Positions 17,343-25,419 of a DNA stretch of 64,000 bases are shown here, piece after piece (positions within the stretch are counted from its first letter, which is position 1; each line of letters opens with the position of its first letter). This DNA is from JBFHRE01 sp041746105 (GTDB taxonomy: Bacteria; Actinomycetota; Acidimicrobiia; Spongiisociales; ZC4RG35), in the NCBI GenBank assembly GCA_041746105.1, contig JBGTHP010000025.1, positions 206,173 through 270,172 on the forward strand, given 5' to 3'. Under the pieces are notes generated by a model. That model was not told the origin of the DNA, searched no databases, and worked only from the letters and a program-made list of their open reading frames with translations. The position numbers and the translations under genes are program-made.

Positions 17343-17560
17343 CCGTGAACCGAGTCCTTCACGGCGAACGTGACATCCAGTGTCACGACAAACTCTGTCG
17401 GTACCCCAGCCTCGTCGACTGTGCCCTGCACCGTTACCACCCGGAAACCGGTGATCTCGTCGATCGTCGTCGCTGCCCTGGCGAGGACGGTTCGCACGGC
17501 ATCCTCGATTCCCGTAGATGCGGATCCGGTCAGTCTGACCGTTTTGCTGATCGGTGTCAT
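17339..17560 (-). CDS. Dodecin family flavin-binding protein
   Basis: 73 residues, the normal size for dodecin. The sequence begins with SKTVRLTGSASTGIEDAVRT (flavin-binding turn and the single helix) and ends with the strand pair FRVVTVQGTVDEAG and FVVTLDVTFAV. Dodecins form hollow twelve-mers that store flavins or, in some bacteria, CoA. Translationally coupled to the MBL hydrolase and 17 bases downstream of a flavoprotein amine oxidase, a sensible neighbour for a flavin store. The aromatic flavin-stacking residue is not obvious, so ligand choice is open. Confidence 0.8.
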   Translation of the reverse strand: MTPISKTVRLTGSASTGIEDAVRTVLARAATTIDEITGFRVVTVQGTVDEAGVPTEFVVTLDVTFAVKDSVHG

Positions 17561-17577
17561 CGGGTTGACCGTAGTCG

Positions 17578-18831
17578 TCAGGACGGCGCGAGATGTGCAG
17601 ACGAGAGTTGAGCTGCGGCTCGTCCACCAGAAACGAACGCGCCGTGAACCGTTCCAAAATAGGGTGCACAGGTGTGCTCACCGGCCAGGACGATCCGCGA
17701 TGTTGGCGGGGAAGCGAGCAGATCCATGTCGGAGGGGTTGCTCCCGGTCGGAAAATAGCTGTATGACCCGAGCGACCAAGGGTCCAGGAGCCAGTTGGAT
17801 GCCTTCCATGCAATAGGCCGAGGCGTTTCATCGCAGAGCGTGGCGAGGACGTCCAATGCCGTCGTGACGCGTTCTTCGATGGTCATTGCTCCGATCTCTT
17901 CATCTATCACAGGGTTGTAGAAGGCAACAACCGTGACCAATGGAGGGTCTTGCATTTCGATCCAGATCGGAAATCGCTGATTGTCCGATTGATAGATGAT
18001 TCGTTTCGCCTCAACCGACCACGGTCGCCGCTCGAACGCAAACACGATCTTTTCGAGAGAACCCATCGCCAGGCGGTTGATCGCTCCGAGGTGTTGGCTT
18101 GGCAGCTCAGGATCGAATTGCAGGCGGCTCAGCCTCGAGAGCGGAACTGACACCACGACCGCGTCGGCGGCGAGATTTCCTTTGCCTGTTTCGATCTCGA
18201 TGCCGGCGGCGGTCTCTGTCACCTTGGACACAGCCGTGTCCAAGGTGATGTCGAGGTCGCGCGCGAGTTCGGCCACCAGCATGCGATAGCCCCTCACGAC
18301 TCGCAGGTTGCCGCCGGGATGCAGTTCGTATCGGGCTGATCCTGCCGCCGAGATATCGTTGGCCGCGGCACCGGTGTTGAGGGGCGCCTCTAAGGCCTCG
18401 AGGACAAAACGGGCGGTTTCGGAACCGGGGCCTGGGTTGTTTGCGAGATAGATGTCGATGGCGTCGGCCATGGTGGCGCCAGGATGACCTGCGATCGTCG
18501 GGTCGAAGTTGTGTCTGGTCCGCATCGACGCCTCGTGGTGAATCGAATCCAGCCAACCGTCCCTGTGGATTCCGAGACCACCCTCCCAGGTGTGATCGTT
18601 GAAATAAGCGAGCCCGAGGCGATCCAGTTCAACCACGAGTGGGTTGCCGTCGACGCCGTGCACCCAAGAACCACCCATGTCCACGGGCACGTCGGCCAGG
18701 TCGACTGTGTCAACTCGCCCGCCGATCCGCCGGCGCGCCTCGACAACGGTCACATCCCAGCCTTGGGCGTGGAGATCGCGGGCAGCAGTCAGCCCGGACA
18801 CGCCGGCGCCGATGACGATTACCGAGGGCAT
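17578..18831 (-). CDS. FAD-dependent amine oxidase family protein
   Basis: 417 residues. The N-terminal dinucleotide motif VIVIGAGVSGLTAARDL is followed by VVEARRRIGGRVDT, then DMGGSWVHG near residue 55 and a C-terminal IVLAGEHTCAPYFGTVHGAF block that contacts the flavin. This is the monoamine/polyamine oxidase fold; substrate not assignable. First gene of a minus-strand series continuing with dodecin, MBL hydrolase, Sua5 and guaB1. Its start faces the dnaE2 promoter. Confidence 0.88.
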   Translation of the reverse strand: MPSVIVIGAGVSGLTAARDLHAQGWDVTVVEARRRIGGRVDTVDLADVPVDMGGSWVHGVDGNPLVVELDRLGLAYFNDHTWEGGLGIHRDGWLDSIHHEASMRTRHNFDPTIAGHPGATMADAIDIYLANNPGPGSETARFVLEALEAPLNTGAAANDISAAGSARYELHPGGNLRVVRGYRMLVAELARDLDITLDTAVSKVTETAAGIEIETGKGNLAADAVVVSVPLSRLSRLQFDPELPSQHLGAINRLAMGSLEKIVFAFERRPWSVEAKRIIYQSDNQRFPIWIEMQDPPLVTVVAFYNPVIDEEIGAMTIEERVTTALDVLATLCDETPRPIAWKASNWLLDPWSLGSYSYFPTGSNPSDMDLLASPPTSRIVLAGEHTCAPYFGTVHGAFVSGGRAAAQLSSAHLAPS

Positions 18832-18876
18832 GGGTCGAGGCTACCGCTGTCATGTGGTCGGATGAGGGGAAAAGCG

Positions 18877-18900
18877 TATCGAACATATGTTCGATACACT
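18877..18900 (+). promoter_or_regulatory. LexA box and -10 of dnaE2
   Basis: TATCGAACATATGTTCGATA (18877-18896) is a perfect 20-base palindrome containing the LexA consensus CGAAC-N4-GTTCG (18880-18893). A -10 TACACT (18895-18900) begins one base after the core, exactly as TACAAT does at imuA'. No good -35 is seen 16-18 bases upstream. Transcription would begin about 18907, at the dnaE2 ATG itself. Confidence 0.9.
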
Positions 18901-18906
18901 GACGCA

Positions 18907-21900
18907 ATGACCAGCGGCTACGCCGAGTTGCATTGCCATACGAATCACTCCTTTCTCGACGGTGCCTCGCATCCGCATGAGTTGGTCGAGACGGCGCACG
19001 AGCTCGGCCATCGGGCCATTGCGGTCACCGATCACGATGGTTTCTACGGCGCGGTGAAGGTCATGCAAGCAGCCTCAGAGATTGGCTTGCCGGTCGTCTA
19101 TGGAGTCGAAATCGGCCTGACCGATGAACCGGCCGATCCAGTCGAGGATCCCATCCGGAGCGCCGAGGATTGGGATCGTCACCGTTTGGAACGCGTTGTC
19201 GAGAGAGGTGACAGAATTCGTCGCGGGAGGAGCGTGAGGGCGCACGGGGTCAAGACGATCGATCCCCATGACACGAACCACCTGATTCTTTTATCAGGAT
19301 CGCCCGCCGCCTACGCCGCCTTGTCACGGTTTGTGACAGGTGGGCAGATGAGAGGTGAAAAAGACCGCGCCGTCCATACCTGGCAGGACCTTGAGGTGCT
19401 GGCTTCGGAGCCAGACGTCGTGTGTTTGACCGGTTGCTGGCAGGGTGCGGTCCCCAGGGCGGCCAACGCCGGGGACATCGAGTCGGCTCGAGCCGAGGTT
19501 GTTCGTCTACGTGAGATATTCGGCTCGCGTCTGAACATCGAGATATGGGATCACGGTCTTCCAGAAGACGGTCCCCGCAACGACATGTTGTTCGGGTTGG
19601 GTCGAGAGATGGGTGTGCCGGTGCTGGCCACCAACCAGGTCCACTACGCCCGCCGCCACGACGCCGATCTGTCCGATGTTCTGGCAGCGGTCGCCGGTCG
19701 GCGGAATCTGGTCGAAGGTGAGGGGTTTCGTAGTGGGACCGATGCCCGCCATTTGAGAACGCCGGCCGAAATGGAGAAGCTTTTTTCTCGCTATCCAGGA
19801 GCCGTTGAGCGTTCAATCGTCCTTGCCGAACGGCTGGCCTTCGACTTGAAACTGGTCAGCCCGCAACTTCCACCGTTCCCGATGCCTGGCCACTTTCGCA
19901 CAGAGATGGAGTATCTCAGAGCGCTCACAATCGAAGGGGGGCGACAGGTATACCCGGGAATGGGCGACGGGGGAATCGACCCTCTCGCCCGCGCTCGCCT
20001 CGAACACGAACTCGACATCATCGAGCGGCTGGGTTTTGCCGGCTATTTCCTCGTGGTCAAAGACATTGTGGATTTTGCCCGTTCCCAGGACATCTTCTGT
20101 CAGATCCGCGGTTCTGGCGCCGATTCTGCGGTCTGTCGTTGCATCGGGTTGACCAGAGTCGACCCGATAAGGCTCCAGCTTCCTTTCGAACGTTTCCTGT
20201 CGGAAGAGCGAGGTCGTCCGCCTGACATCGATCTCGATCTAGAGGCGGACAGGCGTGAGGAGGTCATCCAATACTGCTATCGCCGCTACGGCCGCGAACG
20301 GGCGGCGATGGTGGCAAATGTGATCACATACCGTGCCCGGTCAGTGCTGCGGGATGTCGGCAAGGCGTTTGGAATGAGCCAGGCCCAAGTTGACGGGCTC
20401 TCCAAATATGTCGACTCGCGTGATGCTGAGAATCTGCGACTGGAAGCTCCACTGCCACACGGTTTGACCGCAGAGTGGATTTACGACGTGTGCCGGCGTC
20501 TCGACGGCTTTCCACGTCATCTGGGGATTCATTCCGGGGGGATGGTGATCGCCGATCGACCACTCCATCAGGTGGTTCCCCTCGAATGGGGCCGGATGGA
20601 GGGTCGTACCGTTCTGCAATGGGACAAGGACGATTGCGCCGCGATCGGGATAGTAAAATTCGATCTGCTCGGTCTTGGGATGCTCAACGCGCTGCACCTC
20701 GCGGTGGACCTCATCGAAGAAGCACACGGGCTCGATCTCGATCTCGCCACCATCCCACAGGAGCCGGCGATCTATCGACAGTTGACGGCCGCCGACACCG
20801 TTGGTTTGTTCCAGGTCGAGTCTCGCGCCCAGATGGCAACCCTTCCCAAGATGAAACCGAAGACCTTCTACGACCTTGCGGTTGAGGTGGCATTGATTCG
20901 ACCTGGTCCGATCCAGGGCCAGTCGGTTCACCCTTACCTGCGACGTCGGAACGGTGAGGAACCCGTTCGTTATCCCCATCCTTCTGCCGAGGAGATCCTG
21001 CGCAAAACATTGGGTGTCCCCATCTTTCAGGAACAACTGATGGAACTGGCCAGAGTGTGTGCTGGTTTCGACGGCGGCCAATCGGACCGGCTTCGGTCGG
21101 CAATGACTCACAAACGATCGGCACAGGCGATGGAAAAACTCGAGACCGAGGTCTATGAGGGTATGGCGGCCAAAGGAATCACCGGAGGCGCTGCCGATGA
21201 GATCTGGGAAAAACTTCAAGGGTTTGCCAGTTTTGGCTTCCCAGAGAGCCATTCTGTCAGTTTCGCCTACATCGTCTACATGTCGGCCTGGATGAGATAC
21301 CACTACCCGGCCGAGTTCCTGGCAGCGTTGCTCAACGCCCAACCAATGGGTTTCTACAGCCCAAACAGTCTCGTACAAGACGCTCAGCGCCATGGCGTGA
21401 TCGTTCTCGAACCAGATATAAACAACTCATGGCATGACTGCACGATCGAGCCGATCGAGGCGGATCCTGATGCCATACACACATATCTCGGCGACTCTTG
21501 GCGCAGGGGAAGGGGAGCCGCAGACGATCCAATCCGTCCGGCGGTGGCGGTGCGCATGGGATTGCGGTTCGTGCGGAATCTAGGCCAGGCCGAAATCAAT
21601 CGCTTGGAAGCGGCACGGATGATCGGTGGTCCTTTTGTAGATGCGACCGATCTGGCACATCGCACCGGGTTGGCCGTCGATGCGTTGGAGGGTTTGGCTG
21701 CCTCCGGTGCGCTCGAATCGATCGGTTTGGCGAGGAGGGAAGGGCTGTGGGCGGCCGGGGCGCTGGCCGAGATCGGGCCAGGTCAGTTGCCGCTCGTTCC
21801 CGGAGTTGACGCCCCGCAGCTTCCTGAGATGAGTGAACACGAAAGGCATTTGGCCGATCTCTGGGCGGTTTCGGCTTCCACCGTTCATCCGATCCAGTTT

Positions 21901-22239
21901 GTTAGGGGAGAACTGAAGCGACGAGGTTGTCTCAATGCGGCGGAGATACTGGCTTTGCAGCGGACGACGCGCGGGGTTCGAATGGGAGGAGTGGTCACTC
22001 ATCGCCAGCGGCCGAGCACGGCCAACGGTGTGAGGTTCTTCAACCTGGAGGATGAGACAGGCCAGATCAACGTCGTGATTTTGCCGCCGGTTTGGGAGCG
22101 AGACTTTCAAATCGCCAGGAGGGCTCCGGCAATGATCATCGAGGGCCTGGTCGAATACCGAGATGGGGTTACAAACCTCGTCGCCCACCGATTCCACGAG
22201 CTTCAAACCCACGGCACAGGCTCTCGCGACTTCCGATGA
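18907..22239 (+). CDS. dnaE2: Error-prone DNA polymerase DnaE2
   Basis: 1110 residues. PHP domain begins at once (YAELHCHTNHSFLDGAS, His9 and His11). The polymerase core has RGSGADSAVCRCIGL and the catalytic acidic triad in PDIDLDLEADRREE (Asp440, 442, 444), then helix-hairpin-helix and an OB domain near the C-terminus (TRGVRMGGVVTHRQRP, TGQINVVILPP). The direct step from AVAGRRNLVEGEGF to the core and the short C-terminus fit DnaE2, not replicative DnaE1. DnaE2 copies past lesions with ImuB and ImuA'. Start chosen because family alignment begins at YAELH and the LexA box lies just before; the reading frame stays open upstream but that part runs through the operator. Confidence 0.95.
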   Translation: MTSGYAELHCHTNHSFLDGASHPHELVETAHELGHRAIAVTDHDGFYGAVKVMQAASEIGLPVVYGVEIGLTDEPADPVEDPIRSAEDWDRHRLERVVERGDRIRRGRSVRAHGVKTIDPHDTNHLILLSGSPAAYAALSRFVTGGQMRGEKDRAVHTWQDLEVLASEPDVVCLTGCWQGAVPRAANAGDIESARAEVVRLREIFGSRLNIEIWDHGLPEDGPRNDMLFGLGREMGVPVLATNQVHYARRHDADLSDVLAAVAGRRNLVEGEGFRSGTDARHLRTPAEMEKLFSRYPGAVERSIVLAERLAFDLKLVSPQLPPFPMPGHFRTEMEYLRALTIEGGRQVYPGMGDGGIDPLARARLEHELDIIERLGFAGYFLVVKDIVDFARSQDIFCQIRGSGADSAVCRCIGLTRVDPIRLQLPFERFLSEERGRPPDIDLDLEADRREEVIQYCYRRYGRERAAMVANVITYRARSVLRDVGKAFGMSQAQVDGLSKYVDSRDAENLRLEAPLPHGLTAEWIYDVCRRLDGFPRHLGIHSGGMVIADRPLHQVVPLEWGRMEGRTVLQWDKDDCAAIGIVKFDLLGLGMLNALHLAVDLIEEAHGLDLDLATIPQEPAIYRQLTAADTVGLFQVESRAQMATLPKMKPKTFYDLAVEVALIRPGPIQGQSVHPYLRRRNGEEPVRYPHPSAEEILRKTLGVPIFQEQLMELARVCAGFDGGQSDRLRSAMTHKRSAQAMEKLETEVYEGMAAKGITGGAADEIWEKLQGFASFGFPESHSVSFAYIVYMSAWMRYHYPAEFLAALLNAQPMGFYSPNSLVQDAQRHGVIVLEPDINNSWHDCTIEPIEADPDAIHTYLGDSWRRGRGAADDPIRPAVAVRMGLRFVRNLGQAEINRLEAARMIGGPFVDATDLAHRTGLAVDALEGLAASGALESIGLARREGLWAAGALAEIGPGQLPLVPGVDAPQLPEMSEHERHLADLWAVSASTVHPIQFVRGELKRRGCLNAAEILALQRTTRGVRMGGVVTHRQRPSTANGVRFFNLEDETGQINVVILPPVWERDFQIARRAPAMIIEGLVEYRDGVTNLVAHRFHELQTHGTGSRDFR

Positions 22240-22285
22240 AGTATCTCCCTGTGTCCTGTGTCATCCCATCTCTAATCTCTCTTGG

Positions 22286-22975
22286 ATGAAAGGGCTCAGG
22301 CCGACACTCGAGTTGATGGCGCGTGTGTATGGGCTCAGCACATCCGGCGGAGCCGAATCGGAGCGATTCAGGAAATACATCCAGCTGTGTGAGGAGCGAC
22401 ATCCCATCAATCTCTACAACCCGATGACATCCAGGCCGGAAGCGAGCGAAACGATCGGAGCCCTGCTGCGGATTGGGGCGGAAAACCTCGCTGCCGATGC
22501 CCTCGAAAGCCTGCATGTCGACCCATCGGAGTGGTTCCTCACGGTGGCGACACCGGGAGCCTGGACCGACCGACTTTTTACGGAGATCGAGTGGAGATTG
22601 GCCGCGGACACCCATTTGTGGTTCTGGGCGGGCGAGGAGCCAAACATCGACATGGTTGTCGAGAGCGCTGCTCGGGCGGTGAGACGGCGATCTTGGGGAG
22701 GTGGTGCCGCCAGCCTCAGGGAGTATGCAGGTCAGGAGGGGGTGGCGCGGGGAGTGTTGACCGAGTGCCCCCGGAATCTCGAGTCGGTTCGTTTGGCAAT
22801 CGACCTCTACGGCGAGGATACGAGCGACGACTCGATGATCGCATTGACCTTCGGTGACTCGATCGCCGAAGACGGAGGCTGGAAAGGCCTAGGGATAGGT
22901 GACGAAACTGGTCTGGATGCAGCCGCGTGGTTGTTCGGTCTGGAACCAGAACCGGGCGCCCGCTGGATTCCGTGA
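22286..22975 (+). CDS. Hypothetical protein downstream of dnaE2
   Basis: 229 residues from ATG 22286, 46 bases after the dnaE2 stop on the same strand, with no terminator seen between. Acidic, soluble, rich in Trp, with no signal peptide or membrane helix. Segments include LYNPMTSRPEASETIGALLR, VDPSEWFLTVATPGAWTDR and ALTFGDSIAEDGG. No family recognised. The ribosome site is weak and a later ATG (about 22319) is possible. Co-transcription with dnaE2 would place it in the SOS regulon; that is inference. Confidence 0.6.
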   Translation: MKGLRPTLELMARVYGLSTSGGAESERFRKYIQLCEERHPINLYNPMTSRPEASETIGALLRIGAENLAADALESLHVDPSEWFLTVATPGAWTDRLFTEIEWRLAADTHLWFWAGEEPNIDMVVESAARAVRRRSWGGGAASLREYAGQEGVARGVLTECPRNLESVRLAIDLYGEDTSDDSMIALTFGDSIAEDGGWKGLGIGDETGLDAAAWLFGLEPEPGARWIP

Positions 22976-23009
22976 ACGACCTGATAAGCCCGTCTGGCGA
23001 GGGCGGGAT

Positions 23010-23552
23010 TTATCCCTGACAGCCGAACGTGGCCCAGCCTTCGCCGAAATAGACCATCCAGGCAGCGACGGCCACGTTCGACTCTGGGTCGAAGACGTCT
23101 GTACCACCGCGGCCCGCCGCTGCGCTCAGATCGGCCCAGGTTCCTGGATCGAGATGGAACAGGCCACCGCCTCCATCGGTCACACCGATGCTGGCGGCGT
23201 TGAACGAAGACTCACACCAAGCCACCCTGACCGCCCGATCGACATCGTCGGCGTCGAAGTATTTGGCAACCAGTTGACGGACCTCTCGTTCCGTCAGGTA
23301 GCTGGAACGCTGCAGCGACGATAGGTTGCTCGAAGCGGGAGCGGCCTCTGCCAGAGTGGTCGGGGTCGAGTCGACGGCTTTGCCAACGCCCGCGACGTAT
23401 CCACCGGCGGCAAAACCGGCGATCGATCCGCCTTCGTTTGCGACGGTGGGCTCAGGGCTGCTCTCACCCGTCGAGAATGTTGCGAACCCGGCGACGGCGA
23501 GCAACGAAATGGTCACCCAGCCGGCCAGGAGCAAGAAACGTTGCACACGCAT
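23010..23552 (-). CDS. Lysozyme-like (transglycosylase-type) secreted protein
   Basis: 180 residues. N-terminal signal or anchor (QRFLLLAGWVTISLLAVAGF), a Ser/Thr/Ala-rich linker, then a small lysozyme-like domain: AVRVAWCESSFNAASIGVTD with the catalytic-type Glu after Cys, GGGGLFHLDPGTWADL, and AVAAWMVYFGEGWATFGCQG. CESSFNA and the closing W-x-x-F-GC motif match SLT/Rpf-like peptidoglycan hydrolases. Two Cys may form a disulfide. It probably acts on the cell wall. It ends convergently with the unknown gene after dnaE2. Confidence 0.82.
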   Translation of the reverse strand: MRVQRFLLLAGWVTISLLAVAGFATFSTGESSPEPTVANEGGSIAGFAAGGYVAGVGKAVDSTPTTLAEAAPASSNLSSLQRSSYLTEREVRQLVAKYFDADDVDRAVRVAWCESSFNAASIGVTDGGGGLFHLDPGTWADLSAAAGRGGTDVFDPESNVAVAAWMVYFGEGWATFGCQG

Positions 23553-23680
23553 TGATGACTCCTCTGCCCACGGTTCGTGCCGAGGCCGTTCCGCAAGCGT
23601 TTACAAGCGTATCGGGCGATCGGGCCATGTGCCAAGTGGAAACGTTCCAGAAACTGGAAGGTGGCTTTGCGCGATGTGGG

Positions 23681-24808
23681 TTATTCGCCAGAGGAGAGGG
23701 TCGCCACAACGCGATCGGCGACCGTCTTCCAAGCGGGGTGTTGCGGTTCCAAGAACTCGAAATGTCCACAATCCGGGAGGATCGCGAGTTGGGAATTCGC
23801 CGATCCGGCCGCAGCCGCGGCGTCTATATACGATTCGGCTTGTGATGGCGGAACGCTGGTGTCGTCTGCCCCGTGTACCAAGAACGTTGGGACTTCGTTC
23901 GGGCGGGCGGTGGGCGACAATCCGTCCACTTGGTTGGAGCCGACATAGTCGGATACGGCGCCGCGGCCGAGGTCGTCGCTCAACGCTCGTTCGAGATCCA
24001 GCACCCCTCCCATGGCAACTACCAGCGACACCGCGAGTTTACGGGCAGCCATGAGGGCCAGTTGGGCGCCGGCGGAATGTCCGATCAACACGACTTGGTC
24101 GAGGCCGGTATGTTCGATCCCGGCAGCGACCGCGCCCGCCACGTCTTCGATCATGTTGTGCGCGTCGCCCCCTGCGCCGATTCTGCGGTATTCGACGTTG
24201 AGCACCGTCACGCCCCGACCCACGAGGTCGAGGGCGACGAGTTCGGTAGTGTCGGCAGTCCAGAGGTGGCGCCAGAATCCGCCGTGGACCAGAACCGCCA
24301 TCCCCTTTCCCTGTCCGGTCGGCGGCGTCCTCAGGTCCGCATATTGGTCTTCTGAATCGCCGTAACTCAGTCGGATCGGTGGATGCTCCGACGCAACCAG
24401 TCGCCGCATCGCCCACCGATACCCTTCGATTCCTCTGCCATAGATCGAGTAGGCGCACACCGATCTGATCAAGGACACCGCCCGCCACGGCTCTCGTTCG
24501 AGGATGTTGGAGATGTGAACCTCTATTACAGGGATCTCGATGGCATCGATCGCATCTCTGAGGGCGTAGGAGGTGTGCGTGTAGGCGCCTGCATTCAGGA
24601 CGATCCCGTCGACTTCCGCCGAGTGCAAGAGATCGATGATTGTGCCTTCGTGGTTCGTTTGGATCACTTCGACGCCGGCATCCAGCTCTGCCCCATATCG
24701 ATGGCACGCATCTTCGAGTTCTTGGTGGGTCGTGTTCCCGTAGATGTCGGGGTCCCGTTTACCCAACAGGTTCAGGTTCGGCCCATTGACCACCAAAAAT
24801 CTTCGCAT
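23681..24808 (-). CDS. Type II 3-dehydroquinate dehydratase fused to an alpha/beta hydrolase
   Basis: 375 residues in one open frame. Residues 1-139 are a complete type II dehydroquinase: NGPNLNLLGKRDPDIYG (catalytic Arg18 and Tyr23), NHEGTIIDLLH, LNAGAYTHTSYALRDA, EVHISN (His98), REPWRAVSLI and a final GRGIEGYRWAMRRL. This enzyme dehydrates 3-dehydroquinate in the shikimate pathway. Residues about 165-375 are an alpha/beta hydrolase with HGGFW (175-179), GHSAGAQ (Ser245), VHGADDTSVP (Asp315/316) and DCGHFEF (His349). The HGGFW motif and layout resemble kynurenine formamidase and related esterases. A roughly 25-residue linker joins the two. Start ATG 24808 opens on the canonical FLVVNGPNLN. 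The fusion is unusual. Confidence 0.88.
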   Translation of the reverse strand: MRRFLVVNGPNLNLLGKRDPDIYGNTTHQELEDACHRYGAELDAGVEVIQTNHEGTIIDLLHSAEVDGIVLNAGAYTHTSYALRDAIDAIEIPVIEVHISNILEREPWRAVSLIRSVCAYSIYGRGIEGYRWAMRRLVASEHPPIRLSYGDSEDQYADLRTPPTGQGKGMAVLVHGGFWRHLWTADTTELVALDLVGRGVTVLNVEYRRIGAGGDAHNMIEDVAGAVAAGIEHTGLDQVVLIGHSAGAQLALMAARKLAVSLVVAMGGVLDLERALSDDLGRGAVSDYVGSNQVDGLSPTARPNEVPTFLVHGADDTSVPPSQAESYIDAAAAAGSANSQLAILPDCGHFEFLEPQHPAWKTVADRVVATLSSGE

Positions 24809-24827
24809 GGCGAGCCAGCGTAGACCT

Positions 24828-24860
24828 CGAGTAAACCGAAATCGGTGCCGATACGAGTAA
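24828..24860 (+). promoter_or_regulatory. Predicted autoregulated ECF-sigma promoter
   Basis: CGAGTAAACC (24828-24837), 16-base spacer, CGAGTAA (24854-24860). The same blocks and spacing occur upstream of the secreted Ig-like gene (7539-7507, minus). The -10 ends five bases before the sigma ATG, so the transcript is predicted to start at or next to the ATG (leaderless) or the gene uses a slightly later start. Confidence 0.7.
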
Positions 24861-24864
24861 CTGT

Positions 24865-25419
24865 ATGAATGTTCGAAGAGTTGCCCCAGCGGCCGACCAC
24901 CTGTTGGTGGCCGGCGAGGATGTGCTGGTGGCGCGCCCCGAGGCGTTCGAGGCGTTTTACAGAAGAGAGTTTCGAAAAGTGGTTTCGCTGGCATACGCGT
25001 TATCGGGAAGCCGCCTGGCAGCCGAGGATGTTGCCCAGGAGGCCATGATCGCCGCCCACAAGCAGTGGGATCGCGTCGGGCTCTACGAACGCCCAGAAGC
25101 CTGGGTCCGCAAGGTCGTATCGAATCTCGCCGTGTCCGCCTACCGCAAGCGAATGGCCGAAGCCAAAGCCGTGGTCAGACTGGCTGCCCGCACCCAGGTC
25201 GCTCTTCCCGAACTGGACTGTGAGGACGAGGAGTTCTGGAAAGCGGTGCGGTCACTGCCGCCTCAACAACGGAGCGCGGTAGCTCTGTACTACCTCGAAG
25301 ACCGCTCGGTTGAAGACATCTCCGAAGTTCTCAATTGTTCACCTTCGACGGCCAAGGTCCACCTGTTCAAAGGCCGAAAGAACTTGGCGGCTCGTCTTGG
25401 GTTGGAGGTGGGTGCATGA
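24865..25419 (+). CDS. ECF-type RNA polymerase sigma factor
   Basis: 184 residues. Region 2: FEAFYRREFRKVVSLAYALS, SRLAAEDVAQEAMIAAHKQW and YERPEAWVRKVVSNLAVSAY. Region 4: LPPQQRSAVALYYLEDRSVE then DISEVLNCSPSTAKVHLFKG with the recognition helix. Short inter-region linker, no region 3, normal ECF length. The stop overlaps the ATG of the membrane protein at 25416 as ATGA, the usual arrangement of a sigma factor with its anti-sigma. An identical candidate promoter before this gene and before the 7465 gene suggests that it activates both. Confidence 0.92.
   Translation: MNVRRVAPAADHLLVAGEDVLVARPEAFEAFYRREFRKVVSLAYALSGSRLAAEDVAQEAMIAAHKQWDRVGLYERPEAWVRKVVSNLAVSAYRKRMAEAKAVVRLAARTQVALPELDCEDEEFWKAVRSLPPQQRSAVALYYLEDRSVEDISEVLNCSPSTAKVHLFKGRKNLAARLGLEVGA

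Noticed and set aside
18484..18906. In-frame extension upstream of dnaE2
   Set aside because: It runs antisense through the amine oxidase start and across the LexA operator; family alignment begins at residue 5 of the chosen start.
20341..21393. 350-codon open frame opposite dnaE2
   Set aside because: Shadow of the conserved polymerase core; no domain or ribosome site.
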